Part shown: in pieces, positions 9,400-21,610 of the stretch | Numbering within the stretch: position 1 is the first letter of the stretch | Layout of the letters: each line of letters opens with the position of its first letter | Assembly: GCA_964036315.1 (NCBI GenBank) | Contig: OZ038485.1 | Coordinates: 76,667,960 to 76,731,959, forward strand | Source: Acanthosepion esculentum | Lineage: Eukaryota > Mollusca > Cephalopoda > Sepiida > Sepiidae | Reading direction: 5' to 3' | Length of the DNA stretch: 64,000 nt | Translations under genes and position numbers: made by a program | The notes under the pieces: model-generated | What the model saw: only the letters and a program-made list of their open reading frames with translations | Told to the model about the DNA's origin: nothing | The model's database searches: none

Positions 9400-9915
9400 T
9401 TGGTAGTTTATAGTCATAATGTGTAATATTGCTAAGGAATGGCCTAGGTTAGTAGTAGCGGTCGGTCATCTAATGTAACGTGTTCAAGAAGGGAATTGGC
9501 GCAGACTGCAACATAGGTGTTGCCCAACGGAGGTGCTTGCATGGCACTGCAAGAACCCCGATATTATGCAACCGTTGATCAGAGCAGCCACTCAAGTCGC
9601 TACACAAGAGTTCAGGCTTTTAACTACCAGTAGGGAATAGCAATCAGATAACTACCAACCCGGTACCCTCAGTATGAAGAGAGGTTGCCACCATCCACGC
9701 ATATCACACAAAAATTCATTACATCACGACTATTAAGGCCTGAGAAAAGAAAAGGAAGCGGGAACCCCTTTCTAAACAAGTGATGAGACTCTACTCCTGT
9801 TCAAGAGAAGTGGGAGGAGTATGGACCTAGCGATAGGAAAGCCTATCTCATCCAATAAAAAAAATACAAAACAATCCCGAGTTTGACTTCCAGGTAAATT
9901 ATTTCAAAGAAATAA
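9400..9915 (+). repeat. Unidentified 0.5-kb repeat, copy B
   Basis: This matches the minus strand of 2294-2870 end to end, including ATGTAACGTG near 9475, GCAGACTGCAACATAG near 9503, and the 20-base AGAACCCCGATATTATGCAA. The start of the shared reading frame is visible as MALQEPRYYATVDQSS, but stops appear soon after. The two copies lie in inverted orientation about 6.6 kb apart. An A-rich stretch follows the end at 9860-9990, as expected of a retrocopy tail, though a clean poly-A is not seen. Confidence 0.62.
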
Positions 9916-12109
9916 CTAAAATTAACTAAAATTTCGAATGATCTAAAGGATTAAAAAAATATAATTAAAATATTTAATTAAAAATACTTTGGTTTTTCCT
10001 ATTAGTGATTTTGACGATAAAACCTAGTCATTAAGTGTGGGTCATTTTTCATCTGTTTGCCCTTTTTTCTAGCAATTTTACTATAAAAAATATTGAAATG
10101 CAATTATCAGGTAATTTATTTGTTTACTAATACTAACTAGAATTAGGTCCTATTCCGGAGGTTAAAAGGAACTTTTTTCTTACATGGGTACATTTTATTT
10201 TTATAATTCAACTTTGTCTTTTTGTAATTCTTTTTCATTAAACCGTTATAACCGCGTTATGGAAGATAAGTATAACATATTTTTTAAACTGGTATGTTTT
10301 CTTTATGTATTCGTGCTTTCCACGCCAGAGACCTCTAATCGTGTAATAATGAAATTTACATTAATATTCTGGTCAGTGGATGAACTCAATAGCCTCAGAA
10401 GCATTCTAAGGAGAAGAACCAGCTCGAAGTCCGTGAATTCTTTGCAATGTTTGCTGATAAAATTAAAAATTGTAAAGTGAATACGTATTTCACTATAATT
10501 TAAAGGTAAGTTCATCTGTCCCTCCTAAAAACAAAGGAAGAAAAGGCACTCGGTGAATCTGAGTATTCAAACCACTCTCAGCTAATATTATTTAATTTAT
10601 GTAACCACTTTGATAACCTTCAGTTACAAGCGCCAAGGCCAATGGGTTGCAGGATACTATTCAACCTTTACATTGACCAAGTCAACCCATCCAGTGCTAC
10701 ACAAATTTTAGTTCCAACCAAAGGTAGAAATATTTTTATTGGATATTGCACAAGTAACACGAACATTGATATAATACCACTTTCAAGAGACATGATAGGA
10801 TATGAAGTTTGCCAGGAATATTGGCTATAGCAGAGGCTTACAAATTCAGACTGCAAATCACCATTAGAAGTGGAAATACAGGAGAACCATTCCAACTATC
10901 CAGAAAGTTTAATCACTTCCAATAAATGTATTTTTAATTTCAGTATTTTTTGTTGGAAGATAAACAAGTTTACATCTTTTGTGTGAAGGATTCTGGTAGT
11001 TTTTACATGGCGTAGATGAGATTTATTTTATTGATGAACTAAAAAAACTATGATTCAGAGCAGATTTTCTCTAACTGGGGTCCTGTTTGAGAAAAAAATG
11101 ATCTAAATTCTCGGAGAACCTCTTATAACTAATTAATATAAACATTAAGCGCTAAAAGAATTTCTCAAAATTTCATAAAATTAGTATGAGATAAAAAATG
11201 TAAAAAAATTGACCAAGATTTTCTAAAACTTTTTAAAAATAATTTCATTTGTGAATAAGGCCTGAAAGTTTCATTAAATTCAGATATCTGATGTTTGCAA
11301 GAATTTCCAAATTAATGTTTTACACCGCAAAAAATGCTCAAATTTCCCATATTAGTTTATGGTTCACTTTTGACGCCAGAAGAGATTTTTAACCAAAATT
11401 TCGAAAATTCTAAAATGTATTAATTTCTGGACCAAAAATCATTTGGTGTTTCCTCTGTCCTCTATTGTGACAATAAATCTTAAATTTTGATTATTATGTG
11501 CACTCATTTTTTTAGCCAATTTTTGGCGGTACTTAAAAACATTTTCTTTCCGATTAGACAGAAAAAATCTACACTTAATATTTTTTTAAAAATTACTTGT
11601 AATATTTCAGTGCTATTTTAAAATTCATCTCCTTGCTATTCGTCTAATAGTTTAATACCACCATTTTCGAATTGGAATTGTTTAAAAATTAACATTTAAC
11701 TATTTTAATAAAAAGTTAATAATGAACTGTTAAACTAAGTAAAATTGGAAATTTACTAATATGGTAATTTCAAAAACTTAAATGAAGCCAAACGGTTTAT
11801 GAATGAAAATTGATGTAAAGATTTTGAAAAAAAAGGCTTAAAATTCATGCTATAAAAACTTGCCAAAATGGGACTAGACAGTTTCCATGGAAAAAAATTT
11901 AAGGGAAGGATCCAGCTTTGATGTTTTACAAAAAAAGAAAAAAGAAAAAAAGAAAAGAAAACAGCCAAATTTAAATAGAATTTAATTGGATGGTGTCTTT
12001 TGTTTCTTTTTTAACCAATGGAGATAAAACGTATTATTATAGACAAGCGTATGGTTGCAAGTCAGAAATACGACAACAGCAGAAATAGATTTACATGATT
12101 TATTTCAAT
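9916..12109. other. AT-rich DNA, no gene recognised
   Basis: Several short frames (for example 10184-10480 and 10642-10830) have no recognised family. I find no splice-bounded exon and no element termini. Confidence 0.35.
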
Positions 12110-12430
12110 AGGAACGTGTGGTTTTGGGACAGCTACCTTGTGGTATAGTTCATAAGCCGACTGCCGATCCGGGTTGATCTCTCATAGTAGTTCCCACTGG
12201 TTGGCGTGGCGTTCCTCCTGCTGACTGCTGCTGACTGCCCAGGCTGACCGTGACAGATCTCTTCCCCGGCCTCCCGTTGACTGCTTTGTACTTCCCCGTG
12301 TGACCCTTTTTATGGCGTTTTTTATGGCTTGGATTTTATGCACCCTGTTGCTGATCTGTCTTTTGTCCTGTTAGTTCTCTTATTTTTTTATGCATATCTG
12401 CTTTATCTGTGATATTCATTCTATTTCTGC
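12110..12430. other. GC-richer island, possible old LTR
   Basis: This stands out from its AT-rich surroundings through repeated CTGACTGCTG-type words at 12230-12300. The minus strand carries ATTGAAATAAATC near 12110-12098, a poly-A-signal-like hexamer downstream of the island, as in an LTR. No matching second LTR, TG...CA ends or target duplication could be shown. Confidence 0.3.
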
Positions 12431-12551
12431 ACATTTTTCGTTGAGCCATCCCTCTATAGTAAATGGAGGATAGAAGTCATGTACGTGTGTCAATACATGT
12501 GTGTGTGCGTAGTTACATTTATGTGTGGATGCGGGAAAGTACATGCAGGTG

Positions 12552-12555
<4 letters not shown>

Positions 12556-12635
<80 letters not shown>

Positions 12636-12643
12636 CGAGAGAG
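12556..12643. repeat. (GT)n(GA)n compound microsatellite
   Basis: About 62 bp of GT followed by about 27 bp of GA with one GC interruption. Confidence 0.97.
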
Positions 12644-13686
12644 ATTTTGTTTGAATATGCGTATAAGGTAAGCGTTACAGATTGACCGGATAGAATAGCG
12701 AATTTCTTTTTAGAAAGTGCTAGTATAGGATAGATTTGAGTTGGGTACGCGGTATGTTTAGTTAAAGATTTAGTATCGCTATGGGATTAGTATTTAATAT
12801 GTAAAACATGAGCTTAAAAAAATACAATAAAGATACCAGCTCACCTCGTTATGGATTCCGGAAGCAGTAATTATTTATTTTGTAAAAATACAAAATTGTG
12901 GCACAAGGCCAAGGGGGGGTCTGGTCTTTCACTAGCTATCCTATTCCTAGTTAACCATAATCATGACCCATTCATTCATTACAATTACACATTCACCACA
13001 AGAACTCATCCCACACCTTTCAATCCTGCACACACCACAATACCACATATACACGAGGGTCCTGCAAAACACGGGGAAAAAATTGAAAATGTTCGTATAT
13101 ATATGTAGATATATAATTTGTAATGTTCGTATATATATGTATATATATAAAAAATTCATGAAATATGAAATGCTGGGGAGGGGATATGCACCCCGACAAG
13201 AAACTCAAATATCAACCAAAGACAAAACGAAACCAAAATAATGTTAATAGGAACCGTCCACCCCTCTAAATAGTAAGAGCGGCCGCTGTATTCTATCGAT
13301 AGATAGAATCAAGAGGCACACTCACTGATGGAATGGGGAGGGAATAATAAATGACGGAATGGGAAAATCAAAGGCTGACTCAGCCGAGATGAAAAAAGGG
13401 GACAGAAACAAACTGGGGAGATTGGGAATCTCGACATGAATCATAACAGAAGAAAAAGCTGGGAACAGGCTGGGAACAAGACTTATTCACATTAACTAGG
13501 AACACAAAATAGTGTCTAACTTAAGCGGCGGAGGTCCACATCCGTTGCGTTAAGGGGACTTAAAAAAGAAAATCAAGGCTAGCCCCGTCCTCACGAACCA
13601 GGCTCGCCTTAGTCACCTACCTTTCACTGAAATCTGTCGAAATCAAACGCTTTCAATCAGATCTGATTTTCACCTTAAGCTGATGC

Positions 13687-14412
13687 TTAAAGAAAAAAAA
13701 TCAGATCCTGATACGTATAACGTTCATTTCGCAATATTCCTTCTTTCGCGAAATCCACGTGACCATTTTTGCCACGACTAGCAACGCAAAAAACACCATC
13801 CGTTTTACCCCGGAGAACTGGGGCGACACGAGCCATCAACTCGCCGACATAATCCCAGAAAGGGCGCACCTGAGGACAATGGTAGAAGGCGTGCGAAGCC
13901 GTTTCTTCTAAACCAAGGTCACACCGATGACAATCTGGCAAATCTGCCTCGCCCCATATGAAGAGTACGTCATTGAGAGGTAGCACATTCCGAATCAATC
14001 GCCAGCTAAGCGAAAACTCAGGGTTGCTGAGATAATCCGCCGCTGGCGCCTAAGACCAAAAAGAGCGCAACTCTGATGCCGACAAGCCGAGTCAGTCACA
14101 CAGAGGATCCTTCGCGACCCCTTTCTGATACAATAGTCTCCGAGGCTGAGAAAGGTCACTGGACCGAGGAATGACCTTCAAGGCCGACCGACACTCTGAG
14201 GAAACTCGATAACCTTCCACGACCGCGACGGCGCTTACCCCCCAAAATGGGGTGGGGGTGATAGTAAGGCTAGGGAAGGCATCCCTAACACTCGGCGCCA
14301 AAATCGAGTCCTCCGTCAAAACGCGGCGTAGGAAAGCCAACCTTGACGCATGGCGATGACTCGCCAGGTGTGGCAATCCCAGCCCCCAACCCCATAACAC
14401 AGTCGCTAGCAA
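13687..14412 (-). pseudogene. LINE A ORF2 C-terminus with zf-RVT zinc finger
   Basis: Two long frames lie in order on the minus strand. The first (14412-14092) starts MLATVLWGWGLGLPHLASHR and matches the C-terminal helical region that follows the RT in L1/Tx1 elements. The second (13998-13687) contains NVLPLNDVLFIWGEADLPDC then a C-x2-C ... H-x4-C arrangement (CHRC, AFYHC), the signature of the zf-RVT domain thought to bind the element RNA. The corresponding piece of LINE B is at 39080-38826. The reading frame breaks between the two and the C-terminus is scrambled near 13700. Confidence 0.78.
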
Positions 14413-14689
14413 CAGGCTTCTTTACGGACCCAATGCTTGCGACCACCCCACAAGAGGGTGCTCAACAAATGCTCGATAGCCTCCATACGTTTCCTGCAAA
14501 GAGGAAGTACAGCCAAGCGGTAAAGGATAAGGGGCAAGACGTAAGTGGCACACTCCTCAGCCCTACCCTTTAAGGACAACCTCCTTCGAAGCCAAGTCTC
14601 AACCGATGCTCCGACCTTTGCCTGTACTTCTGACCAATTCTTCTTCAGCCGGAGTCAGGGCCTGAACCATACCCCAAGGATTCGGACGG

Positions 14690-15535
14690 GTCCATCAGTC
14701 CAGTACCTTCTCGTATTGTTCAAGCGCCTTCTGCACCACCTTAATATCTCTGCGGCACGACACGAAGATGGATACGCCATCGGCGTACACAGAAACCCTA
14801 GCTCGAGCATTACCAGGGAAAACGGCTATTCCACATAGGGCCGGACTGCACGCCCTCTCCCTTAGCTGGCGAAGGAAGGGTTCCAACGCCAAAGCATAAA
14901 GTAAGGGCGACAGTGTCTACTCAGGTCCCAACAAGCTCACGACAACTGACTGCAATCTCTCCATCAGGATCTTGGCCAAAATCTTTAACTCTGTGTTTAG
15001 CCGAGTTATGGGCCTGTAATCATCTAAATCCCGCCTAACACCCTTGCTCGTTTTCAACAGCGTGATCACACCCCTGGAAATCCGGTTGGGGATGGCTCCC
15101 TGCCGGAACCAGTTGTTGAACACCAAAAATCGAGACAAAGATGTGCGACAGCCTCAAGTACACTTCGTAGGGCAGGCCATCAAGTTCCGGAGACTTGCCT
15201 CTGCCGACATTCTACAATGCCAAGTAGACTTCGCCCTCTGTGATATCACCCTCGCAGCTAGCTGCTTCAGTCGGCGAGAGCCGAGGAAAGTCAGCCAAAT
15301 AGCTGCGAAACTCGTCGCCACTGAGACCAGGCTCTTTAGTAAAACGGCTCTCGAAATGCAGCCGAAACGCCTCGCACATATCCTTGGTCGACCTCAGAGT
15401 GCGCCCCTCCGGGGTAATGACTTCGCGAATGTATCGATCGAACCTCGACGGATCTCTTCCTTGCGCAATTCTGCGCCCATGTTCACAGCTTCGTTAGACA
15501 TCTTGTTTAACCTATGTCTAACTACCTGACCCTGA
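14690..15535 (-). pseudogene. LINE A reverse transcriptase, catalytic core deleted
   Basis: The N-terminal RT part reads IPNRISRGVITLLK then DDYRPITRLNTELKILAK (15138-14917), which is RT motifs 1-2. The next recognisable residues are SPLLYALALEPFLRQLRERA (from about 14915), which in intact relatives lie well over 100 residues further on. The intervening motif A with its first catalytic aspartate is lost at a junction near 14920. The remaining active-site motif reads VYADG instead of YADD (14802-14767), so a second catalytic aspartate has also been replaced. Upstream (15535-15140) the frame carries the pre-RT linker, e.g. the EGEVYLALQNVG-like segment. The enzyme is certainly inactive. Confidence 0.78.
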
Positions 15536-15839
15536 TAGCGCTAACCTCACGCTTCAGAGCCTGCCTAGCTACGGCTATCTCTAGAGAATCCCCCAAGCCA
15601 CCGCCCGGGACAGACTATCCTCTACAGTCTTCACCTTTTTAGCCTTATCTAGAGCGAGTCGTTGGCTTTATTCAGTGGTGAAGGACCTAATCCTATCCCA
15701 CCACTTACACCCTATAACAGCCCCCACTAATTCCCGCTGCACTAATCTAGTTAGCTGTTTCTGAAAGTCCCGCCTATCCGGTAAGGACAGATTGAACTTC
15801 CAGTGTCCAGCCATTCTAGGCCTAGTACCTAACACCATC

Positions 15840-16480
15840 TAGGCACAGACGAGTCTATGATCTGAATTGTCTACCCGGTGGAACGTGGGACAATCTAGTA
15901 AATCTAGATCGACTCATCTCACTAACATTCTGTCCAGGTAGCTGGCTACCTGGAGAGACGGCCAACTTTGAACCCACGTCCACGTCTCCTCCCTCGGATG
16001 ATCGACCAGGCTACGATTCGCCGATCAGATCAACCCGGTTACGATCGCCCGATGCCTTCCCGCTAGCTCCCCGCCCCTATCTATCTTGGGGTCCAGGACG
16101 GTATTCCAGTCCCCTATTAAGACTGTGCGACGAATCGACTAGGAACGGCCCCACCTGACGGAAAAAAGTCGACATGCTTACTCTGGTCGTTGGGCGCATA
16201 AACCGCAACGATTTCCCATTGATAGAGGAAATATTGAACAGGAGACCTAGGAACCGCAACGACCCGAAACTGCGCACAGCAATATCAGCCACGATCAACC
16301 TGCCCCCCGCGCCAACATGAACAAGGTCCATTCTCGCATCCAGGGAACGCTTAACTAACAAGGAAACGCCTCTGGCCAGCTGGTCCCCGTATGCTGAATA
16401 GACAACAAAGTCGCTAGACAGCACACGAGCATGAACGTCACAAAGTGCCTTTCCTGAATTGCCAAAGCACAAGAGATCAC
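15840..16480 (-). pseudogene. LINE A endonuclease (EEP) domain, N-terminally truncated
   Basis: The frame 16472-16077 reads LSSDFVVYSAYGDQLARGVS, then a GRLIVADIAV segment and VGPFLVDSSHSLNRGLEYRP, which aligns with the position of the GDWN catalytic motif in relatives (here corrupted). Near 15882-15850 a further segment reads NSDHRLVC, the conserved C-terminal SDH motif of EEP nucleases. LINE B has the same segments in better condition (for example LRLIGGYAPNDHAERPDLF). The start lies within the domain, consistent with incomplete reverse transcription at insertion. Confidence 0.76.
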
Positions 16481-17678
16481 AAAGAAGACGGGCAGCTTTG
16501 AGAAAACTGATTTGTATTTGAAAGAAACGTTAACCTGTCTTGACAATTTAAGGAACACAAGGGACACTTTATGCAAAGCCTATACTTCAGCTTGTACAAC
16601 TTGTGTATTAGGAAAGATATTTTTCACTGTCATGTTTGATTTCTCTGCAAATCTAACACGAGAAATCCTTGTATATTTCGTTTATCCCATTCAAAATACT
16701 CAGGATAAGAAATTTGATTTCTCTATTCCTTTTCTTCCAATAAATCATTTTACAGATCTGTTAATATGGATAAGTAGAAGAAATTCCAGTCAACTGGGTT
16801 AGAGGCAGATGGGACGAGGACAGGACAGGACAAAAGGAAGTTATTGCATAGAAACCAGTCATGCGTGAAGAAGCAGTTAAGAGGCCATTTACTACTGATA
16901 TTTTTGTCCTGTTTCAGGACCAAAAGAATAGATTAACACTGATCTAATTTCTGAGATTTTTACTATTTTATCATAGTCTGACTTTAAACTGCCAAAATGG
17001 ACATTTCTCCAGACTGCCACCAATATCCACCTTATCGAATTTTTTGTTACACCGAATACCAAAGAACATGCTCATCACTCTAAAGAAAATAAATAAAAAT
17101 ATGTATTTTGAACCTTTGCTTGACTTCGTTTTGTTCCAAAGTTTCATGATTTTCTTTGCACCACCATATGGAACAATTTTTACCCTGCCTATTGAGATTT
17201 GTGCTACCAAGAATTCTTTGGTAAAAGTTGGCTTCAATGTTTTTGTGCTATCTTTGAAATATCAAGTGAAACCCCAAGCTTCTTGATTCATATCTGCCTG
17301 TTTTGGTTAACAGTAAAAAGTCTCTTTGTGTCAATTTTTTTGTTTAGCTAAATTATTTTATTTTCTGGTGTTCCTTTCTTTTTCATTTTTTATAAGGGAA
17401 GTTATGTGTGAAGCTTCCCTGATTCTTCTTTTCTTCTTCCTCTTTTTATTTGAGAGTTGCTTTCTCATAGGTTGAGAGAAGTATGAAAAGAGAAGTTTAG
17501 AGAAAGAGAGATAAAGAAAGAGATAGGGGTTTTAAAGGAAAGCGCAATTGCATTATTTTAATTTAATTTTTTTTTTTTTAAATTTTATTTTTGTTGGAAC
17601 TCACTACAGATATTTTAAAATCTACAAGATTATCTAGATTTTCCTAATATATTCTCTATATATTCATATTTAAATGCT

Positions 17679-17681
<3 letters not shown>
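16481..17681. other. No gene recognised
   Basis: Open frames at 16512-16802, 16971-17237 and 17044-17286 show no family resemblance. A purine-rich tract lies at 17470-17545 (GAGAGA and AAAGAGA runs), followed by oligo-T near 17570. Confidence 0.35.

Positions 17682-17707
<26 letters not shown>
17682..17707. repeat. (TG)n microsatellite
   Basis: About 13 TG units directly abutting the pogo-like element. Confidence 0.95.
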
Positions 17708-17709
<2 letters not shown>

Positions 17710-17710
17710 A

Positions 17711-18337
17711 TACTGTATTTTTCAGTGTATAAGGTGTGCTATTTTACCCCAAATAAAAACTGCTTGTGTCTTATTCGCCAAAGTCATATGCACAATTTCC
17801 AAATGAACATAACAAGATCTCACAAATAAACCTAACAAAATGGTTGTAGACCAAAGAAGGCAAGGACTATCTATTTGTATAAATATGATAATTTTTAAAG
17901 CAAAGAAGATTCCATGCAGTAAGTTTAGGAAATTTTACTGTTATGGGTTCATGAAATGTAAAGCCTTGTTATGAGAACTAAAAATGGTCAAAGGAAAAGT
18001 GGAGAATATGGGTGACAAATTCATGGGGGAAAAAAGAAGTGATCAAGTCATTTAAGAAATGTGGTATCAGTAACATAATTGAATGTGATCGATGATGATA
18101 TTTTCTTTGATCATAATATTCCTTTCCAAGTGATAGTGAAAACAATGAAGATTTTGTAGGTTTTGAACCAAACCAAATAACAGTTATTTTTTTTTAACAG
18201 TAATTTGTTATTTTGAGCTCTTTTGTATTTCAGACAGTAAATACTAATTTTTAAAATAGCAGAATTAATTTTATTTTCAGTAAAAATCTTTTGCTTTCAA
18301 AGTAAGGGTTTGTCTTATATTCTTATCAAATATAGTA
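17711..18337 (+). mobile_element. pogo-like DNA transposon, internally deleted
   Basis: The left end reads TACTGTATTTTTCAGTGTAT. The right end, read in reverse, begins TACTATATTTGATAAGAATA and continues with AAGAC-like sequence matching the left side: imperfect terminal inverted repeats, each beginning with TA as expected for TA target duplications. Inside, 17982-18096 reads WSKEKWRIW...SWGKKEVIKSFKKCGISNI, the end of a pogo/Tigger-type DDE transposase (the SFKKCGI word is typical). It is followed by an acidic Asp/Ser/Glu segment also typical of their C-termini. The rest of the transposase is missing. It is a 0.63-kb non-autonomous remnant. Confidence 0.62.
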
Positions 18338-21239
18338 AATTCATTCATTTGACATATTGCAATGTTTATCTTGCTAATCATTTTCCTAGTGAAATAAGTT
18401 TGAGCCTCGTCTGGTCCTTTAGTACTGTGGCCTTGTACCAGACCAAGTTAAATTTAGTAAATAACTATAGATAGGGATCAGACAAACATACAATACAATC
18501 CAACATATCTAGAAAGAGATAAAGACTTATCCTCAGGAGATATATGAAACTTAGAGATAAGAAACTGAGATTTTTTTAATTTTTCAACTATTTTTTAACA
18601 AGAAAAATATTTCATTGAAAACCTTGTATGGTTTAATTATCTTCTTGATCATTAAAAAAAATAAATATTAATCTGAAAATCATTGAAATCAAATGATTTT
18701 TCTGCTTGTCTTCAGTATGAATTGTAACAAGGATTTTTTTGGGGAGGGAGAGATCAAGAGAAGAGAGAACATCACCTCTCTTATCCTGAATATTGAATAA
18801 GGCACATAGGAAAAGAAGCAAGACACAAAACTCTGATGTGAAATTTGTAAGAGATAAAGATTTATTACATTAACATAATTATATAACAGATTACAAGGTT
18901 TACAAATAGGCTTGTATAAAAATTTCTTTTATGTGTCTTATAAAAGCCAAGATAACAAATTCAAAAAATAGCTCACGAGAAAAATATAAATTAACAAACT
19001 TTCAATAATCAAAAAATCTTGAAGTTCCAATCCAAATTCATTTTTAAAAGAGGTTCAAATATACAAACTTTTAACAATGGAAAGAAACACATTCTTTCAA
19101 AAAGATGTACTTAATTGAAAGTCAGAACTGAGTCAGCTTTGATAGGGTCCACCAGAGTCACTGGGACTTTAATAATTTTGTTCTTTTTTTTTTAACACAG
19201 TTTGTATCACTTCACTGGTTTCACTTTGGTTCTGCTTCTTTGTCTGTTTCTGTCTTCATTTACTTCTTCCATCAGAAACAGCCACACTCATCCACCGGTG
19301 ACTGCCAAAATTGCTTTTCCTTCTGAATCCTTATATCTCCTGTTTTCTTATGCTTTTGAAATTTTTATTCTTTCTGAAATTTTCTGTTAACTCATCTTTT
19401 TATATAGCCCCCAAACAGGCTCCAAATCGATCTCAACTTTAAAATTTTTGTGGATGGACATCATCCTCATGATTAATCAAAAAATACAAAGGTGTACACC
19501 TTTTTTAAAATTTAAAAAAATAAAATCTTAAATTGTCTGCCTTATTTCAGCAGTTCTTTTTCAAGCCATTCTATTTTTAGGAAATTTAGCGAACAAATGT
19601 TTTACATCAAATTACTTCATTTTTTATAAGGGTCTGATTTTCTTTTAATTTTATCTACACTTTTTATTAATCATTTATTTAATTTACATTTTTTTATATC
19701 AATTTTTATATTCTCCCCTCAAGAGAAAGAGCAATAAACAAAGTTAGTGTATCTTATTAATTTTAATTATTTTATATTCACCTTTTAATTGTTTTATATT
19801 ACATTCTTATAAAATTCATAAAAAAGTACTATAAAAGTACTGTAAGTTGGTTATTTGATTAAAGATTTTTGAAAGTGTTTACTTTATTTTTATTCTATAA
19901 GTTTACAAATCCTCATATTTCAAAAGTACCTTTTTATATTACCCTGCTTATCATATACTAATTTTTTTACCTGCATTTTCTCTGGAAAATAGAAATATGA
20001 AACATAAAACATCTTATATTATAATTTGCTTGTTTGTTTCTTCTAATATGAGTCAAGATTAAAAGCAGAAAGTTAATTTGTTTCTTTACTTGTGCTTTTT
20101 AGATTTACTGAACGATACAATGATTAACGATTGGTTCTGTAAATGCTATTAATAACTGCATTCATCCAAAGAATTAAATGAAAATGGTTGAAAGTAAAGA
20201 GGAAAAGGATATGCAGAAGATGAAGTGGGGAGGAGGGGGAGTGTTATTTTCTGTGTTGAACTTGATTCCATTTTTGCACAAAGAATTCTCTTTGGCCAAT
20301 CAAAGTTGATGATGCTGATTTAACAGGAAATAAGATGTGTGTGGATGTGAGGTCCTGTTTGTGAATTGAAATGGATTTCGTAAATCAATGATGTTTATAC
20401 TTTGAGGGAAAATAGCCAAGAACTCAAACACCTAAAACAAAGAAGAATTAAAAGAGAGAATTTACCTGTACAATGTTTACTTGTGCAGAAGTACAAATAA
20501 ATAAGCATGTGTGTGCAGGAATATTTATCCATATCCTATGATTTGACACAAGGTCATTTTAAGCTAGATATGTCTTAAAACCTTTCTGACATCATCATAT
20601 TAATAACATTGCAACATGACAAAATGGCCTGGAGATAGATTTTCAACATCTTAATGAAGCACTTTGTGATTCTCACAGGAGTGTATAAGGCACAAATTTG
20701 CCTCAACAGGAATTAAATAATGTGTTAAGACAAGATGTGTGTGTGGAGAGAGTATTCTATAAATATCTGTTTACCTTACTCAGTATTATAACCATAATTG
20801 TTGATTTATGTCATGTTTTTTGTTAGACACACGAATGTGTTTGTGCTTTGCTTACAAACACACATCTTAGTCGATACATTTATTTGTCTATATATCTGTT
20901 TATGTAGACACAATGGATGTAAATAAATTTTCCTATGAATCTTTGAAGAAGTAACATTGGAACTGCCAAGATAACAAATGATATAACAAAACATCAATAT
21001 TTTTAATAAGCTTTTTATTCAACCCATTTTACCAAGGTTTCTACCTGCATTTTAAGTTGGAATAATTCAAACTATCTTATAACACTGTGAGGGACCAAGA
21101 TATTTTAATAGTAGCATCTAGCTCTGTTGGGTTAGGTTTAGTTCATTGTGCTTCTACTGTAGTCCTATCACAAGGTCAGTGATGAATGAAACTGACAGCA
21201 TATCAATTGATACACAAAACCTTTTATCACCTTTAATAA
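18338..21239. other. AT-rich DNA, no gene recognised
   Basis: The minus strand has an AATAAATCTTTATC poly-A-like context near 18865-18850, with a pyrimidine-rich 60-codon plus frame at 19202-19390. This 18.8-19.5 kb segment could be an old LTR or a transcript end, but I could not define its borders. No other feature is supported. Confidence 0.35.
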
Positions 21240-21480
21240 AGAAAACAAGAAAAAGTAGAAACTTAAGTGCTTTGCTATTCAGACTAACATTTTCATCTTT
21301 TCTCACAATATTTCAGCCATTTTTCCTCAGCCTTCTTCAGTTGGCTGTCTTTGTACTCAGTAACATTTTCACAATTTTGAATCAAACCCTTTATTCATTC
21401 CACAAGAGTAGATTGTTCTCGTTCCACTTTCCATACTTAGGGGAGTTAACTCATATCAGTTAAAACTCACCAGACTCTCT
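21240..21480 (-). repeat. PLE tail repeat, copy 1
   Basis: The minus strand reads the sequence shared with 25885-26050, 27000-27245, 29275-29365, 31120-31260 and 32560-32760: a GAGAATGAAAGGAAAGTGGAA-like block, an AATAAAGGGTT block, then GAAGAAGGC-TGAGG and an ACAATAT-AAGATGA block. At 32560-32760 it follows a PLE coding region directly, so it is read as that family's 3' tail. Confidence 0.65.
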
Positions 21481-21514
21481 GTTTTTTTTTCTCACTAAAC
21501 CAGAGTATGTGAGT

Positions 21515-21610
21515 TTTTAGCAATACCAGACCTAGAGATTGAACTTACAACTACCAGGGAACTAGATATGTTTAAAAAGCAGCATTTTAATCCACTTAAT
21601 CTTAGTAACA
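21515..21610 (-). repeat. Possible tRNA-derived SINE remnant
   Basis: The minus strand reads TAAGTGGATTAAAATGCTG (A-box-like), then GTTGTAAGTTCAATCTCTAG (B-box-like, compare GGTTCGANTCC) at a spacing usual for tRNA-derived promoters. The tRNA fold is not intact. An adjacent partial duplicate of the first part lies at 21605-21630. Confidence 0.4.

Larger units (their letters stand above)
12850..16480 (-). mobile_element. LINE A: Tx1/L1-like retrotransposon, 5'-truncated and decayed
   Basis: From high to low coordinate the element has the order typical of L1/Tx1-group ORF2: EEP endonuclease (16480 to about 15840), a linker, reverse transcriptase (about 15140 to 14690), a C-terminal region (to about 14090), a zinc-finger zf-RVT domain (13998-13687), and a 3' UTR to about 12850. 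It is GC-richer than its surroundings. The 5' end is missing: the frame begins inside the endonuclease, and ORF1 is absent. The 3' UTR shares GGCACAAGGCCA (about 12901) with LINE B at 37852, and both share a CTTAAGCTG-TTCTTAAAGAA-like block before the coding end. These shared landmarks place both copies in one family. Confidence 0.83.

Noticed and set aside
12479..12685. Cys-Val repeat frame
   Set aside because: It is a translation of the (GT)n(GA)n run; the same applies to Arg-Glu and His-Thr repeat frames at 36423-36641 and 48894-49139.
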